Notes: generated by a model from the sequence alone, not told the origin. 64,000 nucleotides of DNA from Stutzerimonas stutzeri (GCF_000219605.1 NC_015740.1:310001-374000); one strand, 5' to 3'. Positions 16,285-25,813 are shown, counted from the stretch's first letter. Program-made: numbers and translations.

Positions 16285-17391
16285 ATGAAACGTCGTGACA
16301 TTCTCACCGCCGCTGGCGTGGGCCTGGCGGCTACCGCTCTGGCCGGTTGCAATGACAAGAGCGAAAAACCAGCCGCGGGCGAGAGCAAGCAGGCGAGCGA
16401 GCAGCAAACCTTCAATTGGAAAATGGTCACGTCCTGGCCGAAGAACTTCCCGGGCGTGGGCGTCGGTGCCGAGCGTTTCGCGCAGCTGGTCAACGAGATG
16501 AGCGGCGGCCGCCTGAAGGTCAAGGTCTACGCGGCGGGTGAGCTGGTTCCGGCACTGGAAGTGTTCGATGCGGTGTCGCGCGGCACGGCGGAAATGGGCC
16601 ACGGCGCGCCTTACTACTGGAAGGGCAAGGTTCCGGCCGCGCAATTCTTCTGCGCACTGCCGTTCGGCCCGAACGCCCAGGAAATGAACGCCTGGCTGCA
16701 CCGCGGCGGCGGCATGCAGCTGTGGGAAGAGGTCTACAAGCCGTTCGGCGTGCTGCCGATGGCCTGCGGCGCCACCGGCGTGCAGACCGCGGGTTGGTTC
16801 AACAAGGAAATCAACTCGGTGGACGACTTCAAGGGCCTGAAGATGCGCACCCCGGGCCTGGGTGGCGAAGTGCTGACCAAGATGGGCGGTACCGTAGTCA
16901 ACATGCCGGCCGGCGAAATCTTCACCGCGCTGCAGACCGGTGCGATCGACGCCACCGAGTGGATCGGTCCGTACAACGACCTGGCGCTGGGCCTGCACAA
17001 GGCGTCCAAGTACTACTACACCCCGGGCTGGCAGGAGCCGAACGTCACCTTCGAACTGGACGTCAACCTCAAGGCCTGGGAAACCCTGCCAGAAGACCTG
17101 AAGGCGATCGTTCGTGCCGCGGCACGCGACGTCAACGGCGACATGCTCGACGACTACAACGCCAAGAACATGGAAGCGCTGGAGCAGCTGCGCGAGCAGG
17201 GCGTGGAAGTCCGTCGTCTGCCGGACGAAGTGCTGGCTCGCCTGAAGGAAGTCGCCGCGGAAGTGGTCGATGCTTCCGCCAAGGCCGACCCGGTGGCCGC
17301 CAAGGTGTGGGAGCAGCAGAGCGCCTATCTCAAGCGGCTGTATGAGTACGCCGAGCTGAACGAGAAGGACATTTACAACATCCGCGGCTGA
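16285..17391 (+). CDS. dctP: TRAP transporter substrate-binding protein (DctP/TakP-like)
   Basis: A 368-residue exported binding protein. The N-terminus MKRRDILTAAGVGLAATALA carries a twin-arginine-like RR and ends in a lipobox LAGC, so it is probably a lipid-anchored or Tat-exported protein. The mature part has WKMVTSWPKNFPG, GAPYYWKGK, MRTPGLGGEV and GAIDATEWIGPYND. These resemble TakP-type receptors for 2-oxo acids rather than C4-dicarboxylate DctP proteins; the substrate is inferred. A strong terminator follows. The gene is divergent from dctQM. Confidence 0.9.
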   Translation: MKRRDILTAAGVGLAATALAGCNDKSEKPAAGESKQASEQQTFNWKMVTSWPKNFPGVGVGAERFAQLVNEMSGGRLKVKVYAAGELVPALEVFDAVSRGTAEMGHGAPYYWKGKVPAAQFFCALPFGPNAQEMNAWLHRGGGMQLWEEVYKPFGVLPMACGATGVQTAGWFNKEINSVDDFKGLKMRTPGLGGEVLTKMGGTVVNMPAGEIFTALQTGAIDATEWIGPYNDLALGLHKASKYYYTPGWQEPNVTFELDVNLKAWETLPEDLKAIVRAAARDVNGDMLDDYNAKNMEALEQLREQGVEVRRLPDEVLARLKEVAAEVVDASAKADPVAAKVWEQQSAYLKRLYEYAELNEKDIYNIRG

Positions 17392-17418
17392 TCGCGGCTG
17401 ATCACGGCGGATGCAAGA

Positions 17419-17452
17419 ACGCCACCCTGGCAACAGGGTGGCGTTTTTTTTT
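17419..17452 (+). terminator. Rho-independent terminator after dctP
   Basis: An 11-bp perfect stem (ACGCCACCCTG with its complement), a GCAA loop and nine T. Classic and strong. Confidence 0.93.
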
Positions 17453-17480
17453 GGGGCGGGGCGGAACGTCGCCGTGTCGG

Positions 17481-17906
17481 TCAGCCTTCCAGCGTCGCGT
17501 TCAGGCTGATGCGTGCGTTGAGTACCTTGGACACCGGGCAGCCTTCCTTCGCCTGGTTGGCGATCTGCTGGAACTGCGCATCGTCCGCACCCGGAATGCG
17601 GGCCTTGAGGGTCAGATCGATCGCCGTGATGCTGAAGCCCTCGCCGTCCTTGTCCAGGGTCACCTCGGCGCGGGTCTCGATGCGCTCGGCGGTGAGGCCG
17701 GCCTGGCCGAGCATCATCGACAGGGCCATGGAGAAGCAGCCGGCATGGGCGGCACCGATCAGTTCTTCCGGATTGGTTCCGGGTGCGCCTTCGAAACGGG
17801 TGTTGAAGCCATAGGGGTTGTCCTTCAAGGCACCGCTTTCGGTGCTGATGGTGCCCTTTCCATCTTTCAGGCCGCCTTGCCAGACGGCGGAAGCGCTCTT
17901 CTTCAT
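17481..17906 (-). CDS. osmC: OsmC family peroxidase
   Basis: A 141-residue thiol peroxidase of the OsmC branch. It starts MKKSASAVWQGGLKDGKG and has both active cysteines: the first in AAHAGCFSMAL (near 56) and the second in EGCPVSKVL (near 121). The short N-terminal beta region SGALKDNPYGF and the length fit OsmC rather than Ohr. It reduces organic peroxides in the cytoplasm. It ends convergent with dctP; the DUF2388 gene is upstream on the same strand but 41 bp away. Confidence 0.92.
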   Translation of the reverse strand: MKKSASAVWQGGLKDGKGTISTESGALKDNPYGFNTRFEGAPGTNPEELIGAAHAGCFSMALSMMLGQAGLTAERIETRAEVTLDKDGEGFSITAIDLTLKARIPGADDAQFQQIANQAKEGCPVSKVLNARISLNATLEG

Positions 17907-17947
17907 GTTCGGTCCTCGCGTGGGTGGGTGGATGGTCAGCGCACCGC

Positions 17948-18256
17948 TCAGCGAGGCTGTTCCGCCGCCAGAATCGCGCTGGCCAGCTCCATGTCGGTCG
18001 CCTGCAGCTGCGGCTGTTCGCTACGCAGTTGCTGCAGCATCGCTTCCAGATACGGACCACGGATCTCGCCATTGCTGGCAACGAAGGTGCCGGCATCCTC
18101 ACGGGCCGGAATCACCAGCTTGTTGTCCTTGAACGTCAGGTAGGTGGACGCCGTGGTCGCGCCCGAGGACAGGATGTCACGTACCAGGCCATCGGCCATG
18201 GCACTGCCGAGCGGCGCCAGGGCCAGGGCGAATGCGGCGATAAATGTCTTGCGCAT
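17948..18256 (-). CDS. DUF2388 family exported protein
   Basis: A 102-residue protein with a clear signal peptide (MRKTFIAAFALALAPLGSAMA, cleavage after AMA). The mature part holds the DUF2388 hallmark LSSGATTASTYLTFKDNKLV and an N-G-E-I-R-G loop (ASNGEIRGPYLEA). The family is found mainly in Pseudomonas and relatives, in the periplasm; the function is unknown. A GGAGG ribosome site sits just before the start. Confidence 0.85.
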   Translation of the reverse strand: MRKTFIAAFALALAPLGSAMADGLVRDILSSGATTASTYLTFKDNKLVIPAREDAGTFVASNGEIRGPYLEAMLQQLRSEQPQLQATDMELASAILAAEQPR

Positions 18257-18325
18257 GAGCGGAAACCTCCTTGCTATCGTCCTCTGTTGAGAGTGCGAGC
18301 CGTTGCGCAGAGTTCCGGTTGCCGC

Positions 18326-21300
18326 TCAGACGCCCGTGTCGATGAGGCTGCGGATGCGCGCCGCGAGGATGTCGATGCTGAACGGCTTGGCGAGGATATC
18401 CATGCCGGGGCCGATGAAGTCGTTGCGCATTTCCTCGTCCGGCACGTAACCGGTGATGAACAGCACCTTCAGTTCCGGGCGATGCTGCCTGGCGCTTTCC
18501 ACCAGCTGCCGACCGTTGAGCCCGGGCAGACCGAAGTCGCTGACCAGCAGATCGAGGCGCTGATCACCGTGCAGGTAGGGCAGTGCACTGGTCGCATCGC
18601 AGGCTTCCAGCACCTGGTAGCCGAGCTCCTGCAGTACTTCCACCACCAGCATGCGCACCGCCGCTTCGTCCTCCACCACCAGTACGATCTCGCCACTTCT
18701 GGCACCTGGCATGTCGGTCGCTTGCGCCGGCCCGGGCTGGGCCTGGTCGTCGCTTAGATTGCGTGGCAGATAGAGCGTGACCCGGGTGCCCTCGCCGAGG
18801 GCGCTGTCGATGCGTACATGGCCGCCGGTCTGCTTGGCGAAGCCGTAGACCATCGACAGGCCAAGGCCGGTGCCCTGGCCGATCGGCTTGGTGGTGAAGA
18901 ACGGATCGAACGCCTTGGCGATGGTCTGCGCCGACATGCCGGCACCGTTGTCGGTGACCCAGAGCACCACGTAGTCGCCGGGCTCCGGCGCGTCGGGCTG
19001 GTGCTGCTCGATGCGCTGGTTTTCGGTGTGCACGCCGAGGCGGCCGCCGTTGGGCATGGCATCGCGGGCATTGATCACCAGATTGAGCAGGGCGTTCTCC
19101 AGCTGATGACCGTCGGTGTAGGCGAGCCAGGCATCGGCCTGCAGGTCCACTTCCAGCTGGATGTGCTCGCCCATGGTGCGGCGCAGCATGTCTTCCATCG
19201 ACACCACCAGCATGTTCACGTCCACCGGTTTGGGGTCCAGCGACTGGCGCCGGGCAAAGGCCAGCAGGCGATGGGTCAGCGCCGCGGCGCGGTTGGCCGA
19301 GGTGGTGGCGGCGTCGATGTAGCGGTCCAGGTCGCCGGTGCTGCCGCTGGCAACGCGGCGCTGGATGAGGTCCAGCGAGCCGAGCACGCCGGTCAGCATG
19401 TTGTTGAAGTCATGGGCCAGGCCGCCGGTCAGCTGGCCGATGGCTTCCATCTTCTGCGCATGGCGCAGTGCTTCCTCGGCGCGTTCGCGTTCGGCCATCT
19501 CGATATGCAGGCGGCTGTTGATCGCCGCCAGCTCGCGGGTACGTTCGGCCACGCGCCGTTCCAGGCTTTCGTTGAGTTCGCGCAGGGCTTCTTCGGCGGC
19601 AACCTGGGCCGTCACGTCGGTGTTGGTTCCGAACCAGTGGGTAACCTGGCCGAAGTCGTCGCGAATGGGCAGCGCCCGGGAGAGGAACCAGCGGTACTTG
19701 CCGTCCTTGCCGCGCAACGGGAAGGTCTCCTCCCAGATGGAGCCGATGGCGAAGGCACGCTTCATCGAGGCGCTGACCCGCTCGTGATGATCGGGATGGT
19801 TGACCGCGCGCCAACCCAGCGCGCGCATGGCCTCGCTGGTGGTGCCGGTGTAGTCGTACCAGCGCTTGTTGTACCAGTAGATGCGCCCGGCGGGGTCGGC
19901 CATCCAGGCGAACTGGCTCATGTTGTCGGCCAGGGTGCGGAACTGCTCTTCGCTCTCGCGCAATGCGCGTTCGGCGCGCATGCGTTCGTCGGCGGTCCAG
20001 GCGCGGTCGGCCACTTCGCGGATGAAGGAAATGTCCTCGTCGAGCCAGGCGCGCGGCTGCTCCTCGAGCAGCATCATCACGGCAGAGATGCGGCCCTGCT
20101 CGAACAGTGGCACGCAGACGATGCTGCGGATCAGGCTTTCGGCGAAGTTCTCGGCGTGGCTGGCGGTGCGGGCGTCGTGCAGCACGTCCTCGATGACCAC
20201 CAGCTCGTTTTCCTGCAGGTCGTAGAAGAAGTCCCCGTAATCGGCGAAATAGACCATCTCATTGCTGCTGTCGGAACCGCCGTCGCTCCAGTAGCGCTCG
20301 ATGGTGGCGCTCTGGCTGGAGGCGTCGACACTGGCGAACAGCACCCGCGATACGCCGATGGTCCGGCCGATCACGCTGACGGCGGCATGGGCGATGGTCT
20401 GGCTGTCGTGCTGTTCGCGCAGCAGGTCGCCCAGCTCGATCAGCGCCGTCTGCCGCTGCTCGGCCTGCTGACGATCCTTGATCTGCTCTTCGAGCATCTC
20501 GTTCATGCGCAACATGCGCTCGGCGGCGTTGCGTTCGGCAGTGATGTTGCGCGCCGTACCGAGGATGCGGACCTCGCCGCTGGGGTCGAGCAGCCGGCGG
20601 CCGCGGTTGGCCAGCCAGACAAAGTCGTCGATGCGGGTGTCGTAGATTCGGTAGTCGAGCTGGAACTCGCCGTCGCCCTCACCGGCGAGGGTTTCACCCA
20701 GCGCCCGGATCAGCTTGCCGCGATCGTCCGGATGCACCCGTGCCAGCACCTCATGCACATCCAGCCCCGGCTGCTCGGGTGGTATGCCGGCCATCGCCTT
20801 GAGCTGGGCGTCCCAGTGCAGGGAATGCTGATGGTCGCGGTACTCCCACACGCCGATTGAGGCGATCTCGTTGGCCAGGCTGATGCGCTGTTCCGCCTCG
20901 CGCAACGCCTTGTTGGCGCGGATGCGCTCGGCACTGCTGCGCAGCCGTTCGAGAACTTCACGCACCAGGGTGACGTCATCGCCGGTCCAGGCTTGCGCCT
21001 GGCCTCGCATGAACAGCAACACCAGCGGCTGGGTGCCGATCGTCGGTAACTCGGCCATCAGCAGCCCCATGCTGGCCAGCCGCTCGTGCAGCCCAGGTTG
21101 CGACTCATCCCGGTCGAGTACGACCAGATGCTCGCGGCGCAGGCGCTCGGTCAGCGTCGCGCCGTCCGCCAGGGCGTGCCGGCCGAGCCGGCTCGGTGTG
21201 CCTGGCGCCAGCCATTGTTGCTGTACCACCAGTGCATCCTGTTCCAGGCAGGCCCAGGCGATGCAGTCGCTGCGTGTCAGACGTGCCAGGCGTTCATCCA

Positions 21301-23080
21301 GTACGCAGCAGAGGTCCACCTGTTCGCTGTTGGCCTGCAGGCAGTCGCTCAGTTCCAGCAGGAACGCCTGCAGGGCCTGGTGCTGGGTGCGCTCGCTGAT
21401 GTCGCTGAAGGTGCAGATCGCCCCCTGCAGTTCGCCGTCACGGAAGATCGGTGCGACCCGGTATTCGACGGGCAGGCTGCTGCCATCGACGCGGAAGAAC
21501 AGCTCGTGTTCCACATGCCGCGGCTGACCGGTGACCGCCGTATGCTGGATCGGACACTCCTGCACCGGATAGGGGCTGCCATCGGGGCGACTGTGGTGGA
21601 TCACATGGTGCAGGTGCCTGCCCAGTACCTCTTCACGGCTGGCGAAGCCGAGAATCTTGAGAAAGGCGTCGTTGCACAGGGTAACGGCGCCGTTGCGGTC
21701 GATGGAGTAGAAGCCTTCGTTGGCCGAATCCAGCAGCAGGCGGGTAAAGGCCTCGCTCTCCAGTCGCTGCATTTCCGAACGCCGGCGGCTGTCGATGTCC
21801 TGGGCGACACAGACCCAGCGCAGCAGCTGTCCGTCGGCGTCGTAGGTAGGCGCCGCGTTGGCCTGGAACCAGCGCAGGTTGCCGTCGACATCGCGCAGCG
21901 GCAGCTCCAGCTTGAAGGGCAGCTCCCGGCGCAATGCGGTTTGCCATTGCTCGGCGACGCGCTGGCGATCGCTGGTCGACACAGCGGCCAGCCAGCCTTC
22001 GCCGGTGGAGTTCGCCTCGCCGAGCCCGGTGAACTCGCACCAGTAGCTGTTGCAAAAGGTGAGGCCACCCGCGGCATCGCATTGCCAGATGATCTGCGGG
22101 CTGAGGTCGACCAGGGCGCGGTAGCGCTCCTCGGTTTCGCGCGCCGCCGCCTGCTGCTGACGGGATTCGGTCAGGTCGCGCAGGATCTTGACGAAGCCCT
22201 GCGTCTGGCCGTCGTGCAGCAGTGGCGTGAGGATGCCGCTGGCCCAGAAGCGCGAGCCGTCCTTGCGCAGATGCCAGCGTTCGTCGCCGGCACGCCCCTG
22301 CTCCAGCGCCGTGCGCATTTCGGCCTGGGGGACCTGTGCGCTGCGATCGGCTTCGCTGAAGATGCACGCCACGTCACGGCCGATGGCTTCCTCCGACGAC
22401 CAGCCGAGCAGCCGCTGCGCACCGCTGTTCCAGCTGGTGATGCGGCCCTGCAGGTCGGTGGCGAGAATGGCGTAATCCTGGGCGCTGTCGATGATCTGCC
22501 GGCTGCGTTCCTGCTCGCCGCGCAGTCTGCTGAGCTCCAGCAGGGCCATGACCTGGCGCGCCACCGCCAGCAGCTGAGTGCCCTGGCGCGGCGTGAGTTC
22601 GCGGGGCTGGTGGTCAAAGACGCTCAAGGTGCCCAGTGGCAGGCCGTCACTGCTGCGCAGGATCACCGCGGCGTAGAAACCGGTGGTCTGGCCGTCGGCC
22701 AGCCGCGGCAGTTCGAACTGGGCGAGGGTGTCGGTATGGGGGAGAACCAGCGCGCCTTCCTGACGGATCGCCCAGGCCGACGGTGACCGTTCGCGCACGA
22801 CAGCTTCGCGCTCCAGTGCGAACGCAGCCATGCAATGCTGGTACTGGTCGTCGACGAAATGAATCGCTGCCGCCGGACAGGCGCAGAGATCTGCAGCCAT
22901 GGCGGCCAGCGCCTCGAGGTCCGTTATGCACAGAGCGTCGAGCGCGGTGTAGCGAGCCAATGCGATCAGCCGTTCAGCTTCATTCCAGGTCGCTGCGGGA
23001 GCGCAGTGTTCGGCGTTCAAAGTGTCCTGCTCGGCTATCCATGGCACTGAGTAATTCAGACGGTTTCGGTAGTTAAGCAC
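18326..23080 (-). CDS. Multi-sensor hybrid histidine kinase (GAF/PAS repeats, HisKA, HATPase, receiver)
   Basis: 1584 residues with no obvious membrane segment, so a cytoplasmic sensor. Order: GAF (about 35-190), PAS (200-320), PAS (325-445), PAS (450-570), GAF (575-735), PAS (745-880), GAF (900-1060), PAS (1070-1200), HisKA with LAHDFNNML (His near 1218), HATPase with NARDAMP and GTGLGLSMVYG (near 1400), and a C-terminal receiver with LLVSDFGLPG (Asp near 1511). The start is uncertain: GTG at 23080 gives the longest frame, while TTG at 23020, after AGGA, is an alternative. No partner regulator is adjacent. The signal is unknown. Confidence 0.88.
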   Translation of the reverse strand: MLNYRNRLNYSVPWIAEQDTLNAEHCAPAATWNEAERLIALARYTALDALCITDLEALAAMAADLCACPAAAIHFVDDQYQHCMAAFALEREAVVRERSPSAWAIRQEGALVLPHTDTLAQFELPRLADGQTTGFYAAVILRSSDGLPLGTLSVFDHQPRELTPRQGTQLLAVARQVMALLELSRLRGEQERSRQIIDSAQDYAILATDLQGRITSWNSGAQRLLGWSSEEAIGRDVACIFSEADRSAQVPQAEMRTALEQGRAGDERWHLRKDGSRFWASGILTPLLHDGQTQGFVKILRDLTESRQQQAAARETEERYRALVDLSPQIIWQCDAAGGLTFCNSYWCEFTGLGEANSTGEGWLAAVSTSDRQRVAEQWQTALRRELPFKLELPLRDVDGNLRWFQANAAPTYDADGQLLRWVCVAQDIDSRRRSEMQRLESEAFTRLLLDSANEGFYSIDRNGAVTLCNDAFLKILGFASREEVLGRHLHHVIHHSRPDGSPYPVQECPIQHTAVTGQPRHVEHELFFRVDGSSLPVEYRVAPIFRDGELQGAICTFSDISERTQHQALQAFLLELSDCLQANSEQVDLCCVLDERLARLTRSDCIAWACLEQDALVVQQQWLAPGTPSRLGRHALADGATLTERLRREHLVVLDRDESQPGLHERLASMGLLMAELPTIGTQPLVLLFMRGQAQAWTGDDVTLVREVLERLRSSAERIRANKALREAEQRISLANEIASIGVWEYRDHQHSLHWDAQLKAMAGIPPEQPGLDVHEVLARVHPDDRGKLIRALGETLAGEGDGEFQLDYRIYDTRIDDFVWLANRGRRLLDPSGEVRILGTARNITAERNAAERMLRMNEMLEEQIKDRQQAEQRQTALIELGDLLREQHDSQTIAHAAVSVIGRTIGVSRVLFASVDASSQSATIERYWSDGGSDSSNEMVYFADYGDFFYDLQENELVVIEDVLHDARTASHAENFAESLIRSIVCVPLFEQGRISAVMMLLEEQPRAWLDEDISFIREVADRAWTADERMRAERALRESEEQFRTLADNMSQFAWMADPAGRIYWYNKRWYDYTGTTSEAMRALGWRAVNHPDHHERVSASMKRAFAIGSIWEETFPLRGKDGKYRWFLSRALPIRDDFGQVTHWFGTNTDVTAQVAAEEALRELNESLERRVAERTRELAAINSRLHIEMAERERAEEALRHAQKMEAIGQLTGGLAHDFNNMLTGVLGSLDLIQRRVASGSTGDLDRYIDAATTSANRAAALTHRLLAFARRQSLDPKPVDVNMLVVSMEDMLRRTMGEHIQLEVDLQADAWLAYTDGHQLENALLNLVINARDAMPNGGRLGVHTENQRIEQHQPDAPEPGDYVVLWVTDNGAGMSAQTIAKAFDPFFTTKPIGQGTGLGLSMVYGFAKQTGGHVRIDSALGEGTRVTLYLPRNLSDDQAQPGPAQATDMPGARSGEIVLVVEDEAAVRMLVVEVLQELGYQVLEACDATSALPYLHGDQRLDLLVSDFGLPGLNGRQLVESARQHRPELKVLFITGYVPDEEMRNDFIGPGMDILAKPFSIDILAARIRSLIDTGV

Positions 23081-23201
23081 CCGGCAGCGGCGGTCGTTGT
23101 CGAGTGGTCAGCAAAAGACTACGCCGAGGTCGCGAGGTTCAGACGGCGGGTAACAAAACTCCCGACGAACGGAGCACGTCGAAGCTACTCGAATCGCGCA
23201 T

Positions 23202-24689
23202 TCAGCGGGCCGCGTCCAGGGCCCGCAGCAAGGCTGCATCGCGCTTGTAGATGTCGGGGCGGTAGCGGGGCAGGCCGCTGTCGTCGGCATCCGCCGTCCA
23301 GTAGGCCATCAGGATCGGTGTCTGCCGGGCGAGCCGGTATTCGTGGGTCTCGCCGCTTTGCAACAGCCTGGCGACGGTGTCCCGCTCGTCAGCCTCGAGC
23401 AGCAGATCGACCAGCTGCAGGGCGGACTCGACCCGTACGCAGCCGGAGCTGACCGCGCGGGCGGCACGTTCGAACAGCGGCTTGCTCGGCGTGTCGTGCA
23501 GGTACACCGAAAACGGATTGGCGAAGCGGATCGCCACCTGGCCGAGAGGGTTGGCCGGGCCGGCGTCCTGGCGCAGCAGGATGCCGCGCGGGTTGGCCCA
23601 GTCCACGGCGTAGGGGTCCACGGCATTGCCCTGGGCGTCGATCACGCGCATCTGGTGGCGCGCCAGGTAGGCGATGTCCTCGCGAATCAGCGGCAGCTTG
23701 TCTTGCTTGAGGATGGTTGGCGGCACGGTCCAGGTGGGGTTCAGGGTGAGGCGTGAGATCCGCGATTTCAGCGGCGGAGTCTGCCGCGCCTCGCGGCCGA
23801 CCTGGGTGCGCGTCTGCCAGAACGGACAGCTGTCGCGGAAATAGATCAGCCGTGCCCCGGCGATGTCCACCAGCAGCGATTGCGGCTCGAGGTCGCGGCT
23901 GATCCAGCGCAGGCGCTCGAGGTTGATGCGCAACTGATCGAGGCGGCTGGCCGGGCTGACATTGAGCGCCGCCAGGGTGGCGGCGCCGACGACGCCATCG
24001 GCCTCCAGCCCGTGCTGCAGCTGGAAGCCACGTACGGCCTCGACCAGTTCGTCGTCGTAGCGCAGGTCCAGCGCGGGCGCGCTGCCGGCACCGGCGAGCA
24101 GCAGTTCGCGCAGCAGCGGGCTGCGCTCGTCACGCATTCCGGGGCGCAGCGTCGGGCCGCTCGGCAACGGGCGCCAGGCCGGCAGGGCTGCCTGGCGCTG
24201 CCTGGCATAGGCCGCACGCAGGTCGCGGTACAGGGCGTGCGGCGGGCGCGCGCGATCGAATGCCCCAGGCAGATCGGCTAGGCCCTGCACGGCGATCTGC
24301 AGAAGCCGCTGGCGATCATCCGCCTCCGGCGCATCCGGGCTGCGCCAGATGGGTTCGATGTCCGCCTGTCGCAGCCGTCCGCGGGCCAGGTGGTGCAGCG
24401 CTTGGAGGTAGGCCTGGCTGGCAAGCAGGTCGTCGCATTCGGGCCGGCGTGGGGAAGACGCGACCGGGTAGAGCTGCTCGCGTATCCGCTCCGGCTGGTA
24501 GTAGGCAGGGTCCAGGCCGTCGTCGGCCAGCTGCGCGAGCTGCTGCAGCAGGCCTTCGAGCAGGGAGCGGGAGGTCCAGGCGGGCTGGAACTGGCGGGCC
24601 TGGTAGAACGCGTTCAGGTGTTCGCTAATCGCGGACCTGACCGGCAGCTGCGGGCAGCTCTGCGGCAGGCCTTCCAGCACGCTTTGCAA
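23202..24689 (-). CDS. L,D-transpeptidase, YcbB/LdtD type (apparent frameshift in signal peptide)
   Basis: A cell-wall enzyme that forms 3-3 peptidoglycan cross-links. It has an N-terminal scaffold domain, a peptidoglycan-binding repeat (VRGFQLQHGLEADGVVGAATL) and a YkuD catalytic domain with HDTPSKPLF and AVSSGCVRVES (catalytic Cys). The TTG at 24689 is only the first usable start in frame. The same frame upstream codes for LASGLALATSASA, the end of a signal peptide, but then meets a TAG at 24747-24749. An ATG at 24771 in the next frame would supply the missing start, so a one-base frameshift is likely and the gene may be inactive (or misread here). Confidence 0.8.
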   Translation of the reverse strand: MQSVLEGLPQSCPQLPVRSAISEHLNAFYQARQFQPAWTSRSLLEGLLQQLAQLADDGLDPAYYQPERIREQLYPVASSPRRPECDDLLASQAYLQALHHLARGRLRQADIEPIWRSPDAPEADDRQRLLQIAVQGLADLPGAFDRARPPHALYRDLRAAYARQRQAALPAWRPLPSGPTLRPGMRDERSPLLRELLLAGAGSAPALDLRYDDELVEAVRGFQLQHGLEADGVVGAATLAALNVSPASRLDQLRINLERLRWISRDLEPQSLLVDIAGARLIYFRDSCPFWQTRTQVGREARQTPPLKSRISRLTLNPTWTVPPTILKQDKLPLIREDIAYLARHQMRVIDAQGNAVDPYAVDWANPRGILLRQDAGPANPLGQVAIRFANPFSVYLHDTPSKPLFERAARAVSSGCVRVESALQLVDLLLEADERDTVARLLQSGETHEYRLARQTPILMAYWTADADDSGLPRYRPDIYKRDAALLRALDAAR

Positions 24690-24771
24690 TGTCGCCTGCT
24701 GGGCAGAGGCAGACGTGGCGAGGGCCAGGCCGGAGGCGAGGCATAGCTAGATGGCCAGACGGGATGCACAT

Positions 24772-25002
24772 TTTCTGAACAACGTTTCGCTCCAGACCGC
24801 TGCGGTGGCTGCTAGACTGCGCCGCTATAGGGCTGCGGCTCCGGCATCGACCGGTGACCGTTCGGACCATAAGAACATATCGTGCCGGACATGTGGGCTT
24901 CGCCCGTCCCGCCCGGCTTCGTCGCGCTGCTGCATTGAGTAGCGAGTATAAGGCGCCGACCAGACAGGAAGTCGTCAGGTCGTGCCCGTGGGGTTGCTTG
25001 TA
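24772..25002. other. Divergent intergenic region between two L,D-transpeptidase genes
   Basis: 231 bp (313 bp if the YcbB-type gene is taken to start at 24689). It should hold both promoters; I saw no -35/-10 pair good enough to report and no small gene. Confidence 0.4.
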
Positions 25003-25716
25003 ATGATTTCAGTGCTTCGACGTGCCTGCCTGGCGGCGGGCCTTCTCATCTTCGCCGCGCCGCTCTGGGCGGCCACCGCCACCTATCAGCCGATGGTCGA
25101 CAGCCTGGCGCGGCTGGCGCCCAAGCTGGACCGGCAGGTTCTGACCCACGCGGTCGCAGCGATGCAGTGCGCGGTCAACAATGGCGCCGGAGCCGCGCAG
25201 CGTCTGGCGGTGATCGATTATTCACTGCCTTCCAGCGAGAAACGCCTGTGGATCTTCGACCTGGAGAGGGAGCAGCTGTTGCTCGAGGACCTGGTCGCTC
25301 ACGGGCAGAAATCCGGCGATAACCACGCCACGCGTTTCTCCAATGCGGTGGGCAGCCACCAGTCCAGCATCGGCCTGTTTCGCACTGCCGAAAGCTACAG
25401 CGGCAAGCACGGCTACTCGCTGCGCATGGACGGGCTGGAGCCGGGCATCAACGACCGCGCCCGTGAGCGCGCCATCGTCATTCACCCTGCCGACTACGTG
25501 AACCCCTCCTGGATCGCTACCCAAGGCCGCATCGGCCGCAGCCAGGGCTGTCCGGCGGTTCGGCCCGAGGTGGCACGGATTGTGGTCGACAGCCTCAAGG
25601 GTGGCCAGTTCATGTTCTCCTGGTACCCGGACCAGCAGTGGTTGCAGTCCTCGGCCTACCTCAACTGCAAGCCCAATCAGGTGGCGAGCATCCTCGCGGC
25701 GCGATCGGACGGCTGA
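25003..25716 (+). CDS. Murein L,D-transpeptidase catalytic domain protein (YkuD_2 family)
   Basis: A 237-residue exported protein. The ATG at 25003 gives a clean signal peptide (ISVLRRACLAAGLLIFAAPLWA, cleavage after LWA), unlike the GTG at 24982. The mature domain has HATRFSNAVGSHQSSIGLF, IVIHPADYVNPSW and IGRSQGCPAVRP, which supply the histidine and cysteine of the YkuD_2 family. Probably periplasmic and active on peptidoglycan; the exact reaction is inferred. It is transcribed away from the YcbB-type gene. Confidence 0.85.
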   Translation: MISVLRRACLAAGLLIFAAPLWAATATYQPMVDSLARLAPKLDRQVLTHAVAAMQCAVNNGAGAAQRLAVIDYSLPSSEKRLWIFDLEREQLLLEDLVAHGQKSGDNHATRFSNAVGSHQSSIGLFRTAESYSGKHGYSLRMDGLEPGINDRARERAIVIHPADYVNPSWIATQGRIGRSQGCPAVRPEVARIVVDSLKGGQFMFSWYPDQQWLQSSAYLNCKPNQVASILAARSDG

Positions 25717-25770
25717 ATCGTCGTTCCGCATGCAGGCAGGCGCCTCAGATCGTTCGGTGCTGCGCTGAGC

Positions 25771-25797
25771 GGTTCGCGGCCGAGGCCGCTCTTACAG
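25771..25797. repeat. REP-like element
   Basis: A short palindrome GCGGCC-GA-GGCCGC inside GGTTCGCGGCC...GCTCTTACAG. This resembles the REP sequences scattered between genes in pseudomonads. Only one copy was noticed in this window, so the assignment rests on similarity to known REP consensus from memory. Confidence 0.45.
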
Positions 25798-25813
25798 CGC
25801 CCGCTTGAATGGG

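Noticed and set aside
16183-18102. 639-codon open frame on the minus strand
   Set aside because: Crosses dctP and osmC in shadow frames and ignores a strong terminator.
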